Notes under the pieces: model-generated
Told to the model about the DNA's origin: nothing
What the model saw: the letters and a program-made list of their open reading frames with translations, nothing else
The model's database searches: none
Part shown: in pieces, positions 43,521 to 51,667 of the stretch
How positions within the stretch are numbered: position 1 is the stretch's first letter
How the letters are laid out: each line of letters starts with the position of its first letter
DNA from: Bacteroidota bacterium
Lineage (GTDB): Bacteria > Bacteroidota > Bacteroidia > JAHEXY01
Reading direction: 5' to 3'
Length of the DNA stretch: 64,000 nucleotides
Assembly: GCA_023251875.1 (NCBI GenBank)
Contig: JAHEXY010000005.1
Span: 124,001-188,000, forward strand
Program-made: the position numbers and the translations under genes

Positions 43521-44150
43521 TTACTTGCGAAGCTTTTCAACATAAGTTGCCACAGCTCTAATCTCCACATCATTTAATCTATTTTCAAAACTTTGCATGC
43601 CATTTTTTCCAAACTTAATGATTTGAAAACGTGAATTAAGATCTAATTGAGAAGTAGAAAGATCTGCAGCTCCTGAAAAACCAAGCTTTCCATCAGCACC
43701 ATGACAGTTCACACAATTGCTAGTATAAATTTCTAAACCGTGTTTGTTAATATCGTAATTAGGATCTATTTGCTCCGGGGTTACACTAGAAGAACTTGAA
43801 GATGTTAATGGGCGACCATTGTGTAATGAAGTTGCCATGGCACCTACCAAACACAAAACAGATAATAATAATAACCATTTGTTTTCTTTTTTAGTTCCAA
43901 CAATAGCAATAGGAATAGAAAGTACAACCAGTGTTAATTTCAAATGCATCCATCCCGGCAAACTCCATCCATTTTCATGCAACAAATAAAGCCCAGAAGC
44001 CAAAAACAAAACACTGATAATCATTTCGGGCACTTTAATTTTCTGCGCAAATTTTTTGAATAGCTCTTTGTTATCAATAAATAAAAATAGAGTCTTAAAA
44101 ACATAAATCATTAAGAAGCCTGTAACGAGAAAAATGTGAGTGTGGAGCAT
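43521..44150 (-). CDS. SirB-like membrane domain fused to cytochrome c
   Basis: 209-residue protein with two parts. Residues 1-110 contain four hydrophobic helices with the layout of the SirB (SirB2) family (MLHTHIFLVTGFLMIYVFKT, WMHLKLTLVVLSIPIAIVG). Residues 125-209 form a small cytochrome c domain with heme motif CVNCH (Cys146, Cys149, His150) and a likely axial Met185. The heme domain should face the periplasm. SirB function is unknown, so a role in electron transfer is an inference. It is 13 bases upstream of no known partner; a DUF2442 gene precedes it. Confidence 0.78.
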   Translation of the reverse strand: MLHTHIFLVTGFLMIYVFKTLFLFIDNKELFKKFAQKIKVPEMIISVLFLASGLYLLHENGWSLPGWMHLKLTLVVLSIPIAIVGTKKENKWLLLLSVLCLVGAMATSLHNGRPLTSSSSSSVTPEQIDPNYDINKHGLEIYTSNCVNCHGADGKLGFSGAADLSTSQLDLNSRFQIIKFGKNGMQSFENRLNDVEIRAVATYVEKLRK

Positions 44151-44163
44151 ATAATTGTATTTT

Positions 44164-44394
44164 TTAATTACTTTCTAAATATAATGTATCAGGACAAAGA
44201 TCCAATCCGTTTTCCCAAAGTATACTTCCTAAAAATGGTTTTACCGAATTAAAAATATTGATGTTTTTCAATTCTTGAAACAAACCAATATTTAGATACG
44301 GCTTTACATCAAATAGTTTTTTTTCCCCATTTTCAAATGTGAGAACCAAAACATAATCATTATCCGGCTTTACCTCTTTTACTCTCGGATTCAT
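44164..44394 (-). CDS. DUF2442 domain-containing protein
   Basis: 76-residue protein with the DUF2442 pattern: RVKEVKPDNDYVLVLTFENG, KKLFDVKPYLNIGLFQELKN, and the C-terminal WENGLDLCPDTLY. The family has a NikA-like or unknown role and sometimes accompanies DUF4160 in toxin-antitoxin-like pairs, but no DUF4160 gene is seen here. It is 13 bases upstream of the SirB/cytochrome gene, on the same strand. Confidence 0.85.
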   Translation of the reverse strand: MNPRVKEVKPDNDYVLVLTFENGEKKLFDVKPYLNIGLFQELKNINIFNSVKPFLGSILWENGLDLCPDTLYLESN

Positions 44395-44487
44395 TTTTAT
44401 ATAAGAAATGATTCGAAGCTGTAAAATTACAAAAAATGCAGCAAGTAAAGCGCTAAATACTAACTTTGAACAAATTTATTTTAGCAT

Positions 44488-47400
44488 ATGAAGCAAAGTA
44501 TATTCCTTACCCTATCCTTATTTTTCGGCAGTATAAATTTTTTATATGCCCAAACAACCTATCCAGTTGCCGGCATAGCATCAAAAGAAAAAGACATAGT
44601 ATATTATGCATTTACTCATGCTACTATTTTTATAGATTACCAAACTACTATTACTGATGCAACATTATTGATTCATGATGGTAAAATTGTGGATGTTGGA
44701 AAAGACATAAAACTTCCAGCAGGCACTAAAATATACGATTTAAAAGGGAAATATATTTATCCTTCATTTATTGATTTAGATACTCAGTATGGTATGCCTG
44801 CTGTGCAAAAGTCAGGACAAAGAAATGGCCCACAATACGACAGCAATAAAGATGGTGCTTATGGATGGAATCAAGCCATTAAGCCAGAAATAGAAGCTTC
44901 AACTTTATTTTCTGCAAATACAAAAGAGGCCGAAGGATTTAGAAAAAATGGATTTGGCACTGTGCTTACTTTTCAACATGATGGTATTGCCAGAGGAACT
45001 TCTACACTTGTAAGTTTGGCCGATGGAAAAGAAAATGATTTGATTTTATTGAACCATGCCTCTGCAAATTATTCTTTTAGTAAAGGCAGCTCAACACAAT
45101 CTTACCCAACTTCTCAAATGGGTGCAATTGCCTTGTTAAGGCAAACGTATTATGACGCAAAAAGCCTCTCCCCAGCCCTCTCCAAAGGAGTGGGAGGAAA
45201 GACACTTTCTAATATTGGTCAGGAGGTGAATTTATCTCTTGATGCATGGAATGCAAGTCAGCAGTTGCCCCAAATATTTGAAGTAAATTCTCAACTAGAA
45301 GCTTTGCGTGCAGATAAAATTGGAGATGAATTTGGCCTGCAATATATTTTAAAAGGATCGGGAAGAGAATACGAACGCATGGATGAAATAAAAAATACCA
45401 AAGCCGCATTTATAATTCCATTGAACTTTCCTAAAGTATATGATGTGGATGACATGTATGATGCGCAAAATATTTCTTTGGCAGAAATGAAAAATTGGGA
45501 ATTAGCGCCTACCAATCCTGCTGCACTTGAAAAAAATAATATTCAATTTGCTTTTACCTCTGCAGGAATTGATAATGCAGATTTCTTGAAAAACATTTGT
45601 AAAGCAATTAAAAATGGCTTATCGCAAACGCAAGCACTGAAAGCAATAACTTATACTCCCGCTCAATTGATTCATGCCGAACAAATGGTAGGAAGTTTGA
45701 AAAAGGGAATGTTAGCAGATTTCATTATTACATCTGATTCTGTTTTCAAAGAAAAAACAATTCTCTACGAAAACTGGGTGCAAGGCAAACAATATATTAT
45801 TAATGATGATAATAAAATTGATTTGCGAGGTACTTATCAACTTGCCGTGGGAAATAAAAAATACAAATTGGAAGTAAAAGGAGAATTAGAAAGTTTTCAG
45901 GCAACTATTTTTGTAAAGGATACGATCAAAGTTCCTGCTTCATTAAGTTTAAATAGAAACATTATTAAACTTAATCTTGTTCCTGCTAAAGATTCTGTTC
46001 AGCAAACAACAAGGCTTGTAGGTTATGTAGATTTTAATAATTCTGCCAATTGGAAGGGCTCAGGTGAATTATTTAATGGAGATACAATAAAATGGATGGC
46101 ACATAAAGTTTCTGAATTTAAAGAAGAAGCAAAAAAAGATACAGCCAAGACTAAAATCACAAAACAAGAAATTGGAAAAGTATATTACCCTTTTATTGCT
46201 TACGGCAATGAAGCTTTGCCTCAGCAAGAAACCGTTTTAATTAAAAATGCCACCGTATGGACAAACGAAACAGATGGCATTTTATCTAACACAGATGTGC
46301 TCATTCAAAATGGAAAAATTGCTGCTGTTGGAAAAAACCTAGCAACACCTGCAAATGCAAAAACAATTGATGGCACAGGGAAAAATCTTACTTCGGGTAT
46401 TATTGACGAACATTCTCATATTGCCATTAGCAATGGCGTAAACGAAATGGGACAAAGTATAACATCCGAGGTTAGAATAGGTGATGTGATCAATTCTGAA
46501 GACATCAATATCTATCGACAACTATCCGGAGGTGTTACAAGCTCACAATTGTTGCATGGTTCTGCTAATCCCATTGGGGGGCAATCGGCCATTATCAAAT
46601 TACGTTGGGGACAATCTCCCGAAAAAATGAAATTTGAAGGAGCCGATGGTTTTATCAAATTTGCATTGGGCGAAAATGTAAAGCAATCAAACTTTGGAGA
46701 TAATTTTACAATACGTTATCCGCAAACACGCATGGGCGTTGAGCAAACGTATTATGATGCATTTATACGTGCTAAGGAATATGAAAAAGAGTGGAAAACC
46801 TACAATGCTTTAGCATCTGCACAAAAACAATCAATTGCTTCTCCAAGAAAAGATTTAGAACTTGATGCGCTTGTAGAAATTCTCAATAAAAAGAGATTTA
46901 TTACCTGCCATTCTTATGTGCAATCAGAAATAAATATGCTCATGCATGTTGGAGATTCTATAGGTTTTCAAGTGAATACTTTTACGCATATTTTAGAAGG
47001 TTATAAAGTAGCAGATAAAATGAAAGCACGAAATATTGGTGGTTCTACTTTTTCAGATTGGTGGGCCTATAAGTTTGAAGTGTATGAGGCAATTCCATAC
47101 AATGCTTACATCATGGATAAAGTGGGAGTTGTAACAGCGATCAATTCTGATGATGCAGAAATGGGAAGAAGACTTAATCAAGAAGCGGCAAAAACAATTA
47201 AGTATGGTGGTTTAACAGAAGAAGAAGCTGTGAAACTCGTAACATTAAACCCTGCAAAATTATTACACATTGATAATAGAGTAGGAAGTATTAAGGTAGG
47301 CAAAGATGCTGATGTAGTGTTGTGGTCAGATAATCCATTATCCATTTATGCCAAAGTAGAAAAAACTTTTGTTGATGGTATTTGTTATTACGATATAGAC

Positions 47401-47544
47401 AAAGACAAACAAATGCGTGAAGCCATACAAAAAGAACAAGCGCGTTTAATTCAAAAAATGTTACTTGCTAAAAAGAACGGAGAACCTACGCAAAAAGCAG
47501 AAAAGAAAGAGGATACTGTTTTTCATTGTGAGGAAATAAATTAA
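44488..47544 (+). CDS. Tandem amidohydrolase-family protein, secreted
   Basis: 1018-residue exported protein (signal peptide FLTLSLFFGSINFLYAQ) with two amidohydrolase modules. The first (residues about 25-430) has lost the metal-binding HxH: KYIYPSFIDLDTQYG replaces it. The second retains GIIDEHSHIAISNG and a later INSDDAEMGRRLN and KVVTLNPAKLLHID-like sequence (VKLVTLNPAKLLHI), so it is probably the active half. The family is imidazolonepropionase-like, with unknown substrate. At codons for SLSPALSKGVGG (about residue 230) a dispersed CCTCTCC/GGAG repeat lies in frame. Confidence 0.82.
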   Translation: MKQSIFLTLSLFFGSINFLYAQTTYPVAGIASKEKDIVYYAFTHATIFIDYQTTITDATLLIHDGKIVDVGKDIKLPAGTKIYDLKGKYIYPSFIDLDTQYGMPAVQKSGQRNGPQYDSNKDGAYGWNQAIKPEIEASTLFSANTKEAEGFRKNGFGTVLTFQHDGIARGTSTLVSLADGKENDLILLNHASANYSFSKGSSTQSYPTSQMGAIALLRQTYYDAKSLSPALSKGVGGKTLSNIGQEVNLSLDAWNASQQLPQIFEVNSQLEALRADKIGDEFGLQYILKGSGREYERMDEIKNTKAAFIIPLNFPKVYDVDDMYDAQNISLAEMKNWELAPTNPAALEKNNIQFAFTSAGIDNADFLKNICKAIKNGLSQTQALKAITYTPAQLIHAEQMVGSLKKGMLADFIITSDSVFKEKTILYENWVQGKQYIINDDNKIDLRGTYQLAVGNKKYKLEVKGELESFQATIFVKDTIKVPASLSLNRNIIKLNLVPAKDSVQQTTRLVGYVDFNNSANWKGSGELFNGDTIKWMAHKVSEFKEEAKKDTAKTKITKQEIGKVYYPFIAYGNEALPQQETVLIKNATVWTNETDGILSNTDVLIQNGKIAAVGKNLATPANAKTIDGTGKNLTSGIIDEHSHIAISNGVNEMGQSITSEVRIGDVINSEDINIYRQLSGGVTSSQLLHGSANPIGGQSAIIKLRWGQSPEKMKFEGADGFIKFALGENVKQSNFGDNFTIRYPQTRMGVEQTYYDAFIRAKEYEKEWKTYNALASAQKQSIASPRKDLELDALVEILNKKRFITCHSYVQSEINMLMHVGDSIGFQVNTFTHILEGYKVADKMKARNIGGSTFSDWWAYKFEVYEAIPYNAYIMDKVGVVTAINSDDAEMGRRLNQEAAKTIKYGGLTEEEAVKLVTLNPAKLLHIDNRVGSIKVGKDADVVLWSDNPLSIYAKVEKTFVDGICYYDIDKDKQMREAIQKEQARLIQKMLLAKKNGEPTQKAEKKEDTVFHCEEIN
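45165..45205. repeat. Dispersed CCTCTCC/GGAGAGG repeat inside a coding sequence
   Basis: CCTCTCCCCAGCCCTCTCCA and AAGGAGTGGGAGG match the copies at 17677, 24910 and 54688. Here the sequence is read in frame in the amidohydrolase, encoding SLSPALSKGVGG. It seems to lie between the natural blocks LLRQTYYDAK and VNLSLDAWN, a variable loop. Confidence 0.7.
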
Positions 47545-47579
47545 AAACACGAAAATTTGAAAAGCGCTCACAGTAATTT

Positions 47580-47610
47580 TTGTATTTAAAGTAACAAAAT
47601 ATTACTTTTG
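47580..47610 (+). promoter_or_regulatory. Promoter of the small lipoprotein gene
   Basis: TTG (47580-47582, within a T-run) is followed after 20 bases by TACTTTTG (47603-47610), a good Bacteroidota promoter. The ATG at 47647 lies about 36 bases after it. Confidence 0.6.
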
Positions 47611-47646
47611 TGTTAATTATTAATTACAAATCTTAATCTTATTAAT

Positions 47647-48084
47647 ATGAATTTAAAAAAGAGTTTTTTTATTCTTGCCTTAGTTATTCCATTCTTGTTC
47701 TCAGGATGTGCTAGAAAAGGATGTACTGATACGAATAGTACAAATTATGATGCTTCTGCGAAAACAGATGATGGCACATGCGAGTATGAAGGATCTGTTG
47801 TAATGTGGTATGCAAAAGATGTTTCAGAAGGATTAACAAGTATCGGGTCAACGTCATTAACATTTTATGTTGATGGAGAAATTGTAGGATCAACGGCAAC
47901 TTCTGTGTATTGGACAAGCGCCCCAGATTGTGGGCAAAATGGTTCTATTACGATAACTAAAAATTTAGGAATTGCAACTAATAAATCTTATTCATATAGT
48001 GTGGTAGATGAATATGGCGATGAATGGTGGTCCGGGACTTTAAATTTTACTGGGAATACCTGTTTTGCCTTGCAATTAGATTAA
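47647..48084 (+). CDS. Small lipoprotein with GCTD..NY..A..DDG.C motif
   Basis: 145-residue lipoprotein. The signal peptide ends in a lipobox LFSGC (Cys near residue 21), followed by GCTDTNSTNYDASAKTDDGTC, the short Cys-rich repeat that often occurs in surface and secreted proteins of Bacteroidota. The rest is a beta-rich domain with Cys pairs (SAPDCGQNG, FTGNTCFALQ) of unknown function. It has its own promoter and a perfect intrinsic terminator, so it is a single-gene unit. Confidence 0.75.
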   Translation: MNLKKSFFILALVIPFLFSGCARKGCTDTNSTNYDASAKTDDGTCEYEGSVVMWYAKDVSEGLTSIGSTSLTFYVDGEIVGSTATSVYWTSAPDCGQNGSITITKNLGIATNKSYSYSVVDEYGDEWWSGTLNFTGNTCFALQLD

Positions 48085-48109
48085 ACTATTTACGAATGAC
48101 TTTACTTCC

Positions 48110-48147
48110 ATAGGCGCTAGGCTTCTGTCTAGCGCCTATTTTTTTTA
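48110..48147 (+). terminator. Intrinsic terminator after the lipoprotein gene
   Basis: ATAGGCGCTAG (48110-48120) pairs perfectly over 11 bases with CTAGCGCCTAT (48129-48139), followed by a T-run of about seven. It begins 26 bases after the stop codon. Confidence 0.9.
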
Positions 48148-48235
48148 AAATCTACCTTTCTAACCCAATAGACTTACAATCCCTTTGTATTGTCTAAATG
48201 CCATTGATTTGGTAACTTTATAAAAAACAATTGAA

Positions 48236-48469
48236 ATGAGACCACAAATTACATCTACTTATAATTACAGAAATGTGCTTTCCATCATAAATCAGCTGCC
48301 TGAAAAAGATAAGGATAAACTGTTTTTTTCTTTGAAAAACGAACGCTTAAAAGCATTGCTTTCAAAACTAAGAGAATCCCTTAAAAATTTCCCATTAAGT
48401 TTTGAAGAAATTACTGCTGAAGTAGAAAAAGTAAGAGCAAAACGCTATGCGAATAAATCAAGGAAGTAG
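48236..48469 (+). CDS. Putative antitoxin partner of the second PIN locus
   Basis: 77-residue charged, helical protein (YNYRNVLSIINQLPEKDKD, FSLKNERLKALLSKLRESL) ending in the basic tail AKRYANKSRK. The same tail and position occur in the protein preceding the first PIN gene (15179-15418), including the SFEEITAEV/SLDEIVSE stretch, so I infer an antitoxin. It overlaps the PIN frame by 23 bases. No known DNA-binding motif is visible. Confidence 0.65.
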   Translation: MRPQITSTYNYRNVLSIINQLPEKDKDKLFFSLKNERLKALLSKLRESLKNFPLSFEEITAEVEKVRAKRYANKSRK

Positions 48470-48857
48470 AATTGTTATCGATACCAATGTTTGGATAAGC
48501 TTCTTGATTGGAAAGTATGTTGAAGAGCTAGAACAAAAAATTCTTGAAAAGAATCTTGTTATTTTATATTCATCAGCCTTACTTGCCGAAATTGAAGAGG
48601 TATTAGCCCGTCCGAAATTTAGAAAATATTTCCACGAACGAGAACTAGATATTATAACCGAAATATTTAAAACTACAGGAGAAAAAATACAAGTTAAATC
48701 TAAAGTAAATGCTTGTCGTGATGCAAAAGACAATTTTCTTCTTGCTTAATGCAAAGATGGTAAAGCAAATTATTTAATCTCGGGAGATTTAGATTTACTA
48801 GACTTAAAAATATTTGAGGATACTAATATTATAAACTATAAAAATTTTATCGAATAA
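48447..48857 (+). pseudogene. PIN-domain toxin interrupted by an in-frame stop
   Basis: The frame begins at 48447 with GSRIVIDTNVWISFLIG and continues through AEIEEVLARPKF and DAKDNFLLA to a TAA at 48747-48749. It then remains open to 48855 with CKDGKANYLISGDLDLLDL. The intact homologue at 14770 reads FLFALCYKGNADYIVSGD at the same place, so a Leu codon (TTA) has changed to TAA by one base. The broken toxin lacks the last acidic residue (SGD), so it should be inactive. The antitoxin gene in front is intact. Confidence 0.85.
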
Positions 48858-48941
48858 TTTTAAGTAAGCATAGCTAGAATTGAAAAAAAAAATTTGCAAT
48901 GGCATAACTATTGTTTATAAGTAAGTTTTTAAATCTCCATT

Positions 48942-49733
48942 ATGAACAAAAAATATCATCTTTTCTTTCTCTCATCCATATTGTGTTTCTTTCTATACTC
49001 TTATGTTTTTCCACAATCCAATAAAAACATGTGCGAATATAAAATTATGGAACAAAAAAGAACAGATACGCTTTATTCTAGTTCTGAGTTTGATCAAGAA
49101 GTTAATTATTTGGTAATGGAAGTCAAGAAACCTGTTTTTCTTTCAAAGGACACTTCTCAAATTTTATTGGTAAACAATACAATAAAAGAAATTACGGATA
49201 GAGATGTAAGTGGCTATCTAGGAATCTCAAAAGGAGATAGTGTTATAGGTTATCCGGAAGAATACTATGTAAGCTATCCCATACTTAATAAAGGCAATAA
49301 ATTTTTAAGTATTGTTTTTAATATCTATGAAAGTTCGGGAGGAGGTGGAAATGGATATTCATCTGGTTTTTATCCGATAACATTTGATTTAGTCAATAAA
49401 AAAATATTGGAAATCGATGATATAATTGATTCCGTTTTTTATGAACAATTTGATTCACTAGTAAATAAGAAAATAGAAAATTTAGTGGATGAAGAAGCAA
49501 TTAAAGATAGTTTTGCAGATAACTATGAATATATAGAAGCTAAAAAACAACAATTACTAGATAACTGGGGTGAGTCTTTTGATAAAACAAAAAGGTTTGC
49601 TTTAAACGAAAAAAATCTATTACTGTATATCAATTTTGGAGAGTCTCATTATAGCTATGATGAGGAAATAAAAATACCTGTTAAAGAATGCCTGCCCTAT
49701 TTAAGAAAAATTTTTGTTGACTTGATAGAATAA
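48942..49733 (+). CDS. Secreted DUF3298 (RsiV-like) protein
   Basis: 263-residue exported protein (signal peptide LFFLSSILCFFLYSYVFPQ). SSGFYPITFDLVNKKILEID, PEEYYVSYPILNKGNKFLSI and YINFGESHYSYDEEIKIPV match the DUF3298 fold (also present in RsiV-type anti-sigma factors). A Gly-rich turn (SSGGGGNGYSSG) sits in the middle. There is no transmembrane helix, so it is not a membrane-bound anti-sigma factor, and its ligand is unknown. It lies alone after the second PIN locus. Confidence 0.7.
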   Translation: MNKKYHLFFLSSILCFFLYSYVFPQSNKNMCEYKIMEQKRTDTLYSSSEFDQEVNYLVMEVKKPVFLSKDTSQILLVNNTIKEITDRDVSGYLGISKGDSVIGYPEEYYVSYPILNKGNKFLSIVFNIYESSGGGGNGYSSGFYPITFDLVNKKILEIDDIIDSVFYEQFDSLVNKKIENLVDEEAIKDSFADNYEYIEAKKQQLLDNWGESFDKTKRFALNEKNLLLYINFGESHYSYDEEIKIPVKECLPYLRKIFVDLIE

Positions 49734-49765
49734 TTTTTTAATAAAAATACTTGTTAAGTTTTCGG

Positions 49766-49797
49766 TTGTATTTATATAATAGCGTTTGCTACTTTTG
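49766..49797 (+). promoter_or_regulatory. Promoter of the ada gene
   Basis: TTG (49766-49768) is followed after 21 bases by TACTTTTG (49790-49797). The ATG at 49806 would lie only a few bases from the expected transcription start, so the mRNA may be nearly leaderless, or the start is the next ATG at 49827. Confidence 0.55.
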
Positions 49798-49805
49798 TTG
49801 TAGCA

Positions 49806-50861
49806 ATGAAATTAACAGCCAATATAATGTATAAAGCCCTTGTAGAGAAAGATGTTTCTTTCGAAGGCATTTTTTATGCAGGTATAAAAACTACGGGTAT
49901 TTTTTGCAGACCAAGCTGTACCGCCAGAAAACCCAAACCTGAAAATGTTGAATATTTTGAAACATCAAAAGATGCTATTTTAAATGGATACAGAGCTTGT
50001 AAAGTTTGTAACCCCTTAATTAATGTTGGATCAAGTCCTGATTTTATTAAAATCATTATCGCGAAAATAAATGCTGATCCATCAACAAAAATAAAAGACT
50101 ACGATTTAGTGAAATTAGGAATTGAGCCTAACAGAGTAAGAAGATGGTTTAAAGCACAACACGGTATCACATTTCAATCCTACCAAAGAATGATGAGAAT
50201 AAATAATGCATACAAGCAATTAGCAGATGGCAACAAAGTAACCGAAGCGGCTTTCGAAAATGGTTACGAATCCATCAGTGGATTTTCTACTGCCTATCAA
50301 AATTTATTTGATGAGGCGCCATCTAAGAGTAAAGTAACTTCTATAATAAATATTACAAAGCTCACCACTCCAATTGGTCCTATGTATGCTTGCGCCAATG
50401 CAGAAGGAATTTGTTTGTTAGAATTTACCGATAGTAGAATGTTGGAATTTGAATTCAAAGAATTGAAGCGTTTATTAAAAGCAAAAATTATTTATGGTGA
50501 GAATAAACATTTTGAAAACCTGAACCTGCAATTACAAGAATATTTTGAAGGCAAAAGAAAAGAATTTAATCTTCCTTTAGTAACACCTGGAACAGCATTT
50601 CAAAATCAAGTATGGAAGAGTTTATTAGAAATTCCTTACGGAAAAACTATTTCATATAAACAGCAATCTATTAAATTAAATAACCTCAAAGGTATACGTG
50701 CAGTTGCAAAAGCCAATGGATGTAACAGAATTGCCATTGTTGTTCCCTGCCACAGGGTTATTGGAGAGAATGGAAATTTAACCGGCTATGCGGGTGGTTT
50801 GTGGCGAAAAAAGTGGCTCCTTGATTTTGAGAGCAAACAAGGGAGTTTAAAATTTTTGTAA
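49806..50861 (+). CDS. ada: Ada: methylated-DNA methyltransferase/transcriptional activator
   Basis: 351-residue bifunctional protein for the adaptive response to DNA alkylation. The zinc-binding Ada domain has Cys34, Cys38, Cys65 and Cys68 (FCRPSC, CKVC), the same order as E. coli Ada, in which the first Cys accepts methyl from phosphotriesters. An AraC-type helix-turn-helix follows (about 85-170) and an O6-methylguanine methyltransferase domain at the C-terminus: IPYGKTISYKQQ, then VVPCHRVIGENG with acceptor Cys315. N-terminal start could also be Met8 (MYKALVEKDVSFEG). It stands alone, no alkB is seen nearby. Confidence 0.94.
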   Translation: MKLTANIMYKALVEKDVSFEGIFYAGIKTTGIFCRPSCTARKPKPENVEYFETSKDAILNGYRACKVCNPLINVGSSPDFIKIIIAKINADPSTKIKDYDLVKLGIEPNRVRRWFKAQHGITFQSYQRMMRINNAYKQLADGNKVTEAAFENGYESISGFSTAYQNLFDEAPSKSKVTSIINITKLTTPIGPMYACANAEGICLLEFTDSRMLEFEFKELKRLLKAKIIYGENKHFENLNLQLQEYFEGKRKEFNLPLVTPGTAFQNQVWKSLLEIPYGKTISYKQQSIKLNNLKGIRAVAKANGCNRIAIVVPCHRVIGENGNLTGYAGGLWRKKWLLDFESKQGSLKFL

Positions 50862-50988
50862 GCCTCCATCAATAAATTTCCCCATCCATCCTTCTATTTA
50901 CCTCATTCGTCAGCAATTCATTTCTTAGCCTACTGCATCTCCATACATTTGTTTCATCAAATAATAATCAATAATTAAAACAAATTGT

Positions 50989-51375
50989 ATGGAAACGTTG
51001 AACTATCAAGACAAATCAAAAACAATAAGCTGGATCATGTTAGGAATTGCATTTATTTGTATAGCAGTATTTCATTTTTTTCATGAACCATCATGGTTGA
51101 TGTTTGCATTAATGGGAATGGTATTTTTTATTTCGGGCGTATTAAGATGGTCGTATTATTCTTACTCTTTTAATTCTAATAACCCAATGTCAGAAGGAAT
51201 GTATGTTAGAGATAGAATCTCTCGAAAAATATTTGCAGGAAGTTTATTGCTAGGATTAGGAATTGGAAAACTCTTAGGCTTTACTTCAGAAGGATTATTT
51301 ATTGGAATGGGAATTGGGTTTTTATTAAAAGCATTATTCCCATTATTATCTATGCAAAAAGAAGAATATAAATAA
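50989..51375 (+). CDS. Hypothetical four-helix membrane protein
   Basis: 128-residue protein with three or four hydrophobic segments: ISWIMLGIAFICIAVFHF, LMFALMGMVFFISGVLRW, IFAGSLLLGLGIGKLLGF and LFIGMGIGFLLKALFPLL. The middle YYSYSFNSNNPMSEGMYVRD is hydrophilic. I do not recognise a family. It is 128 bases downstream of ada, without a clear shared promoter, so co-transcription is uncertain. Confidence 0.7.
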   Translation: METLNYQDKSKTISWIMLGIAFICIAVFHFFHEPSWLMFALMGMVFFISGVLRWSYYSYSFNSNNPMSEGMYVRDRISRKIFAGSLLLGLGIGKLLGFTSEGLFIGMGIGFLLKALFPLLSMQKEEYK

Positions 51376-51408
51376 TTGTACTTTCGCTAGCAGCATTTGA
51401 ATTTTTAA

Positions 51409-51620
51409 AACCACATAGAAACATAGTTTTATGTGCAGGGCATGGGTTTTTATAGAACAGTAAAATATTGAGGGTAGAGTTATGGAAAGAAAAATAAATT
51501 TTTAAACATAGAGCAGAAGCGAAGCTTCTATTCTATATGAAGCTATAGCAATCTTGCTAAGTGGGAAATATTCTTGAATTGCTGAAATTAAATAATTAAA
51601 TCTTATGTATCTATGTGGTT
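51409..51620. repeat. 212-bp element with terminal inverted repeats AACCACATAGAAACATAG, copy 2
   Basis: AACCACATAGAAACATAG at the left is opposed by TTATGTATCTATGTGGTT at the right, two mismatches from the inverted complement. The interior contains a palindrome AGAAGCGAAGCTTCT and no gene. It fills most of the 292-base gap between the hypothetical membrane gene and the ABC ATPase. Copy 1 is at 43357-43513; the interiors are not similar. Confidence 0.75.
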
Positions 51621-51667
51621 AATAATTTATGCATAAAAATCATAGAATATATTTTAAATACAATAAA

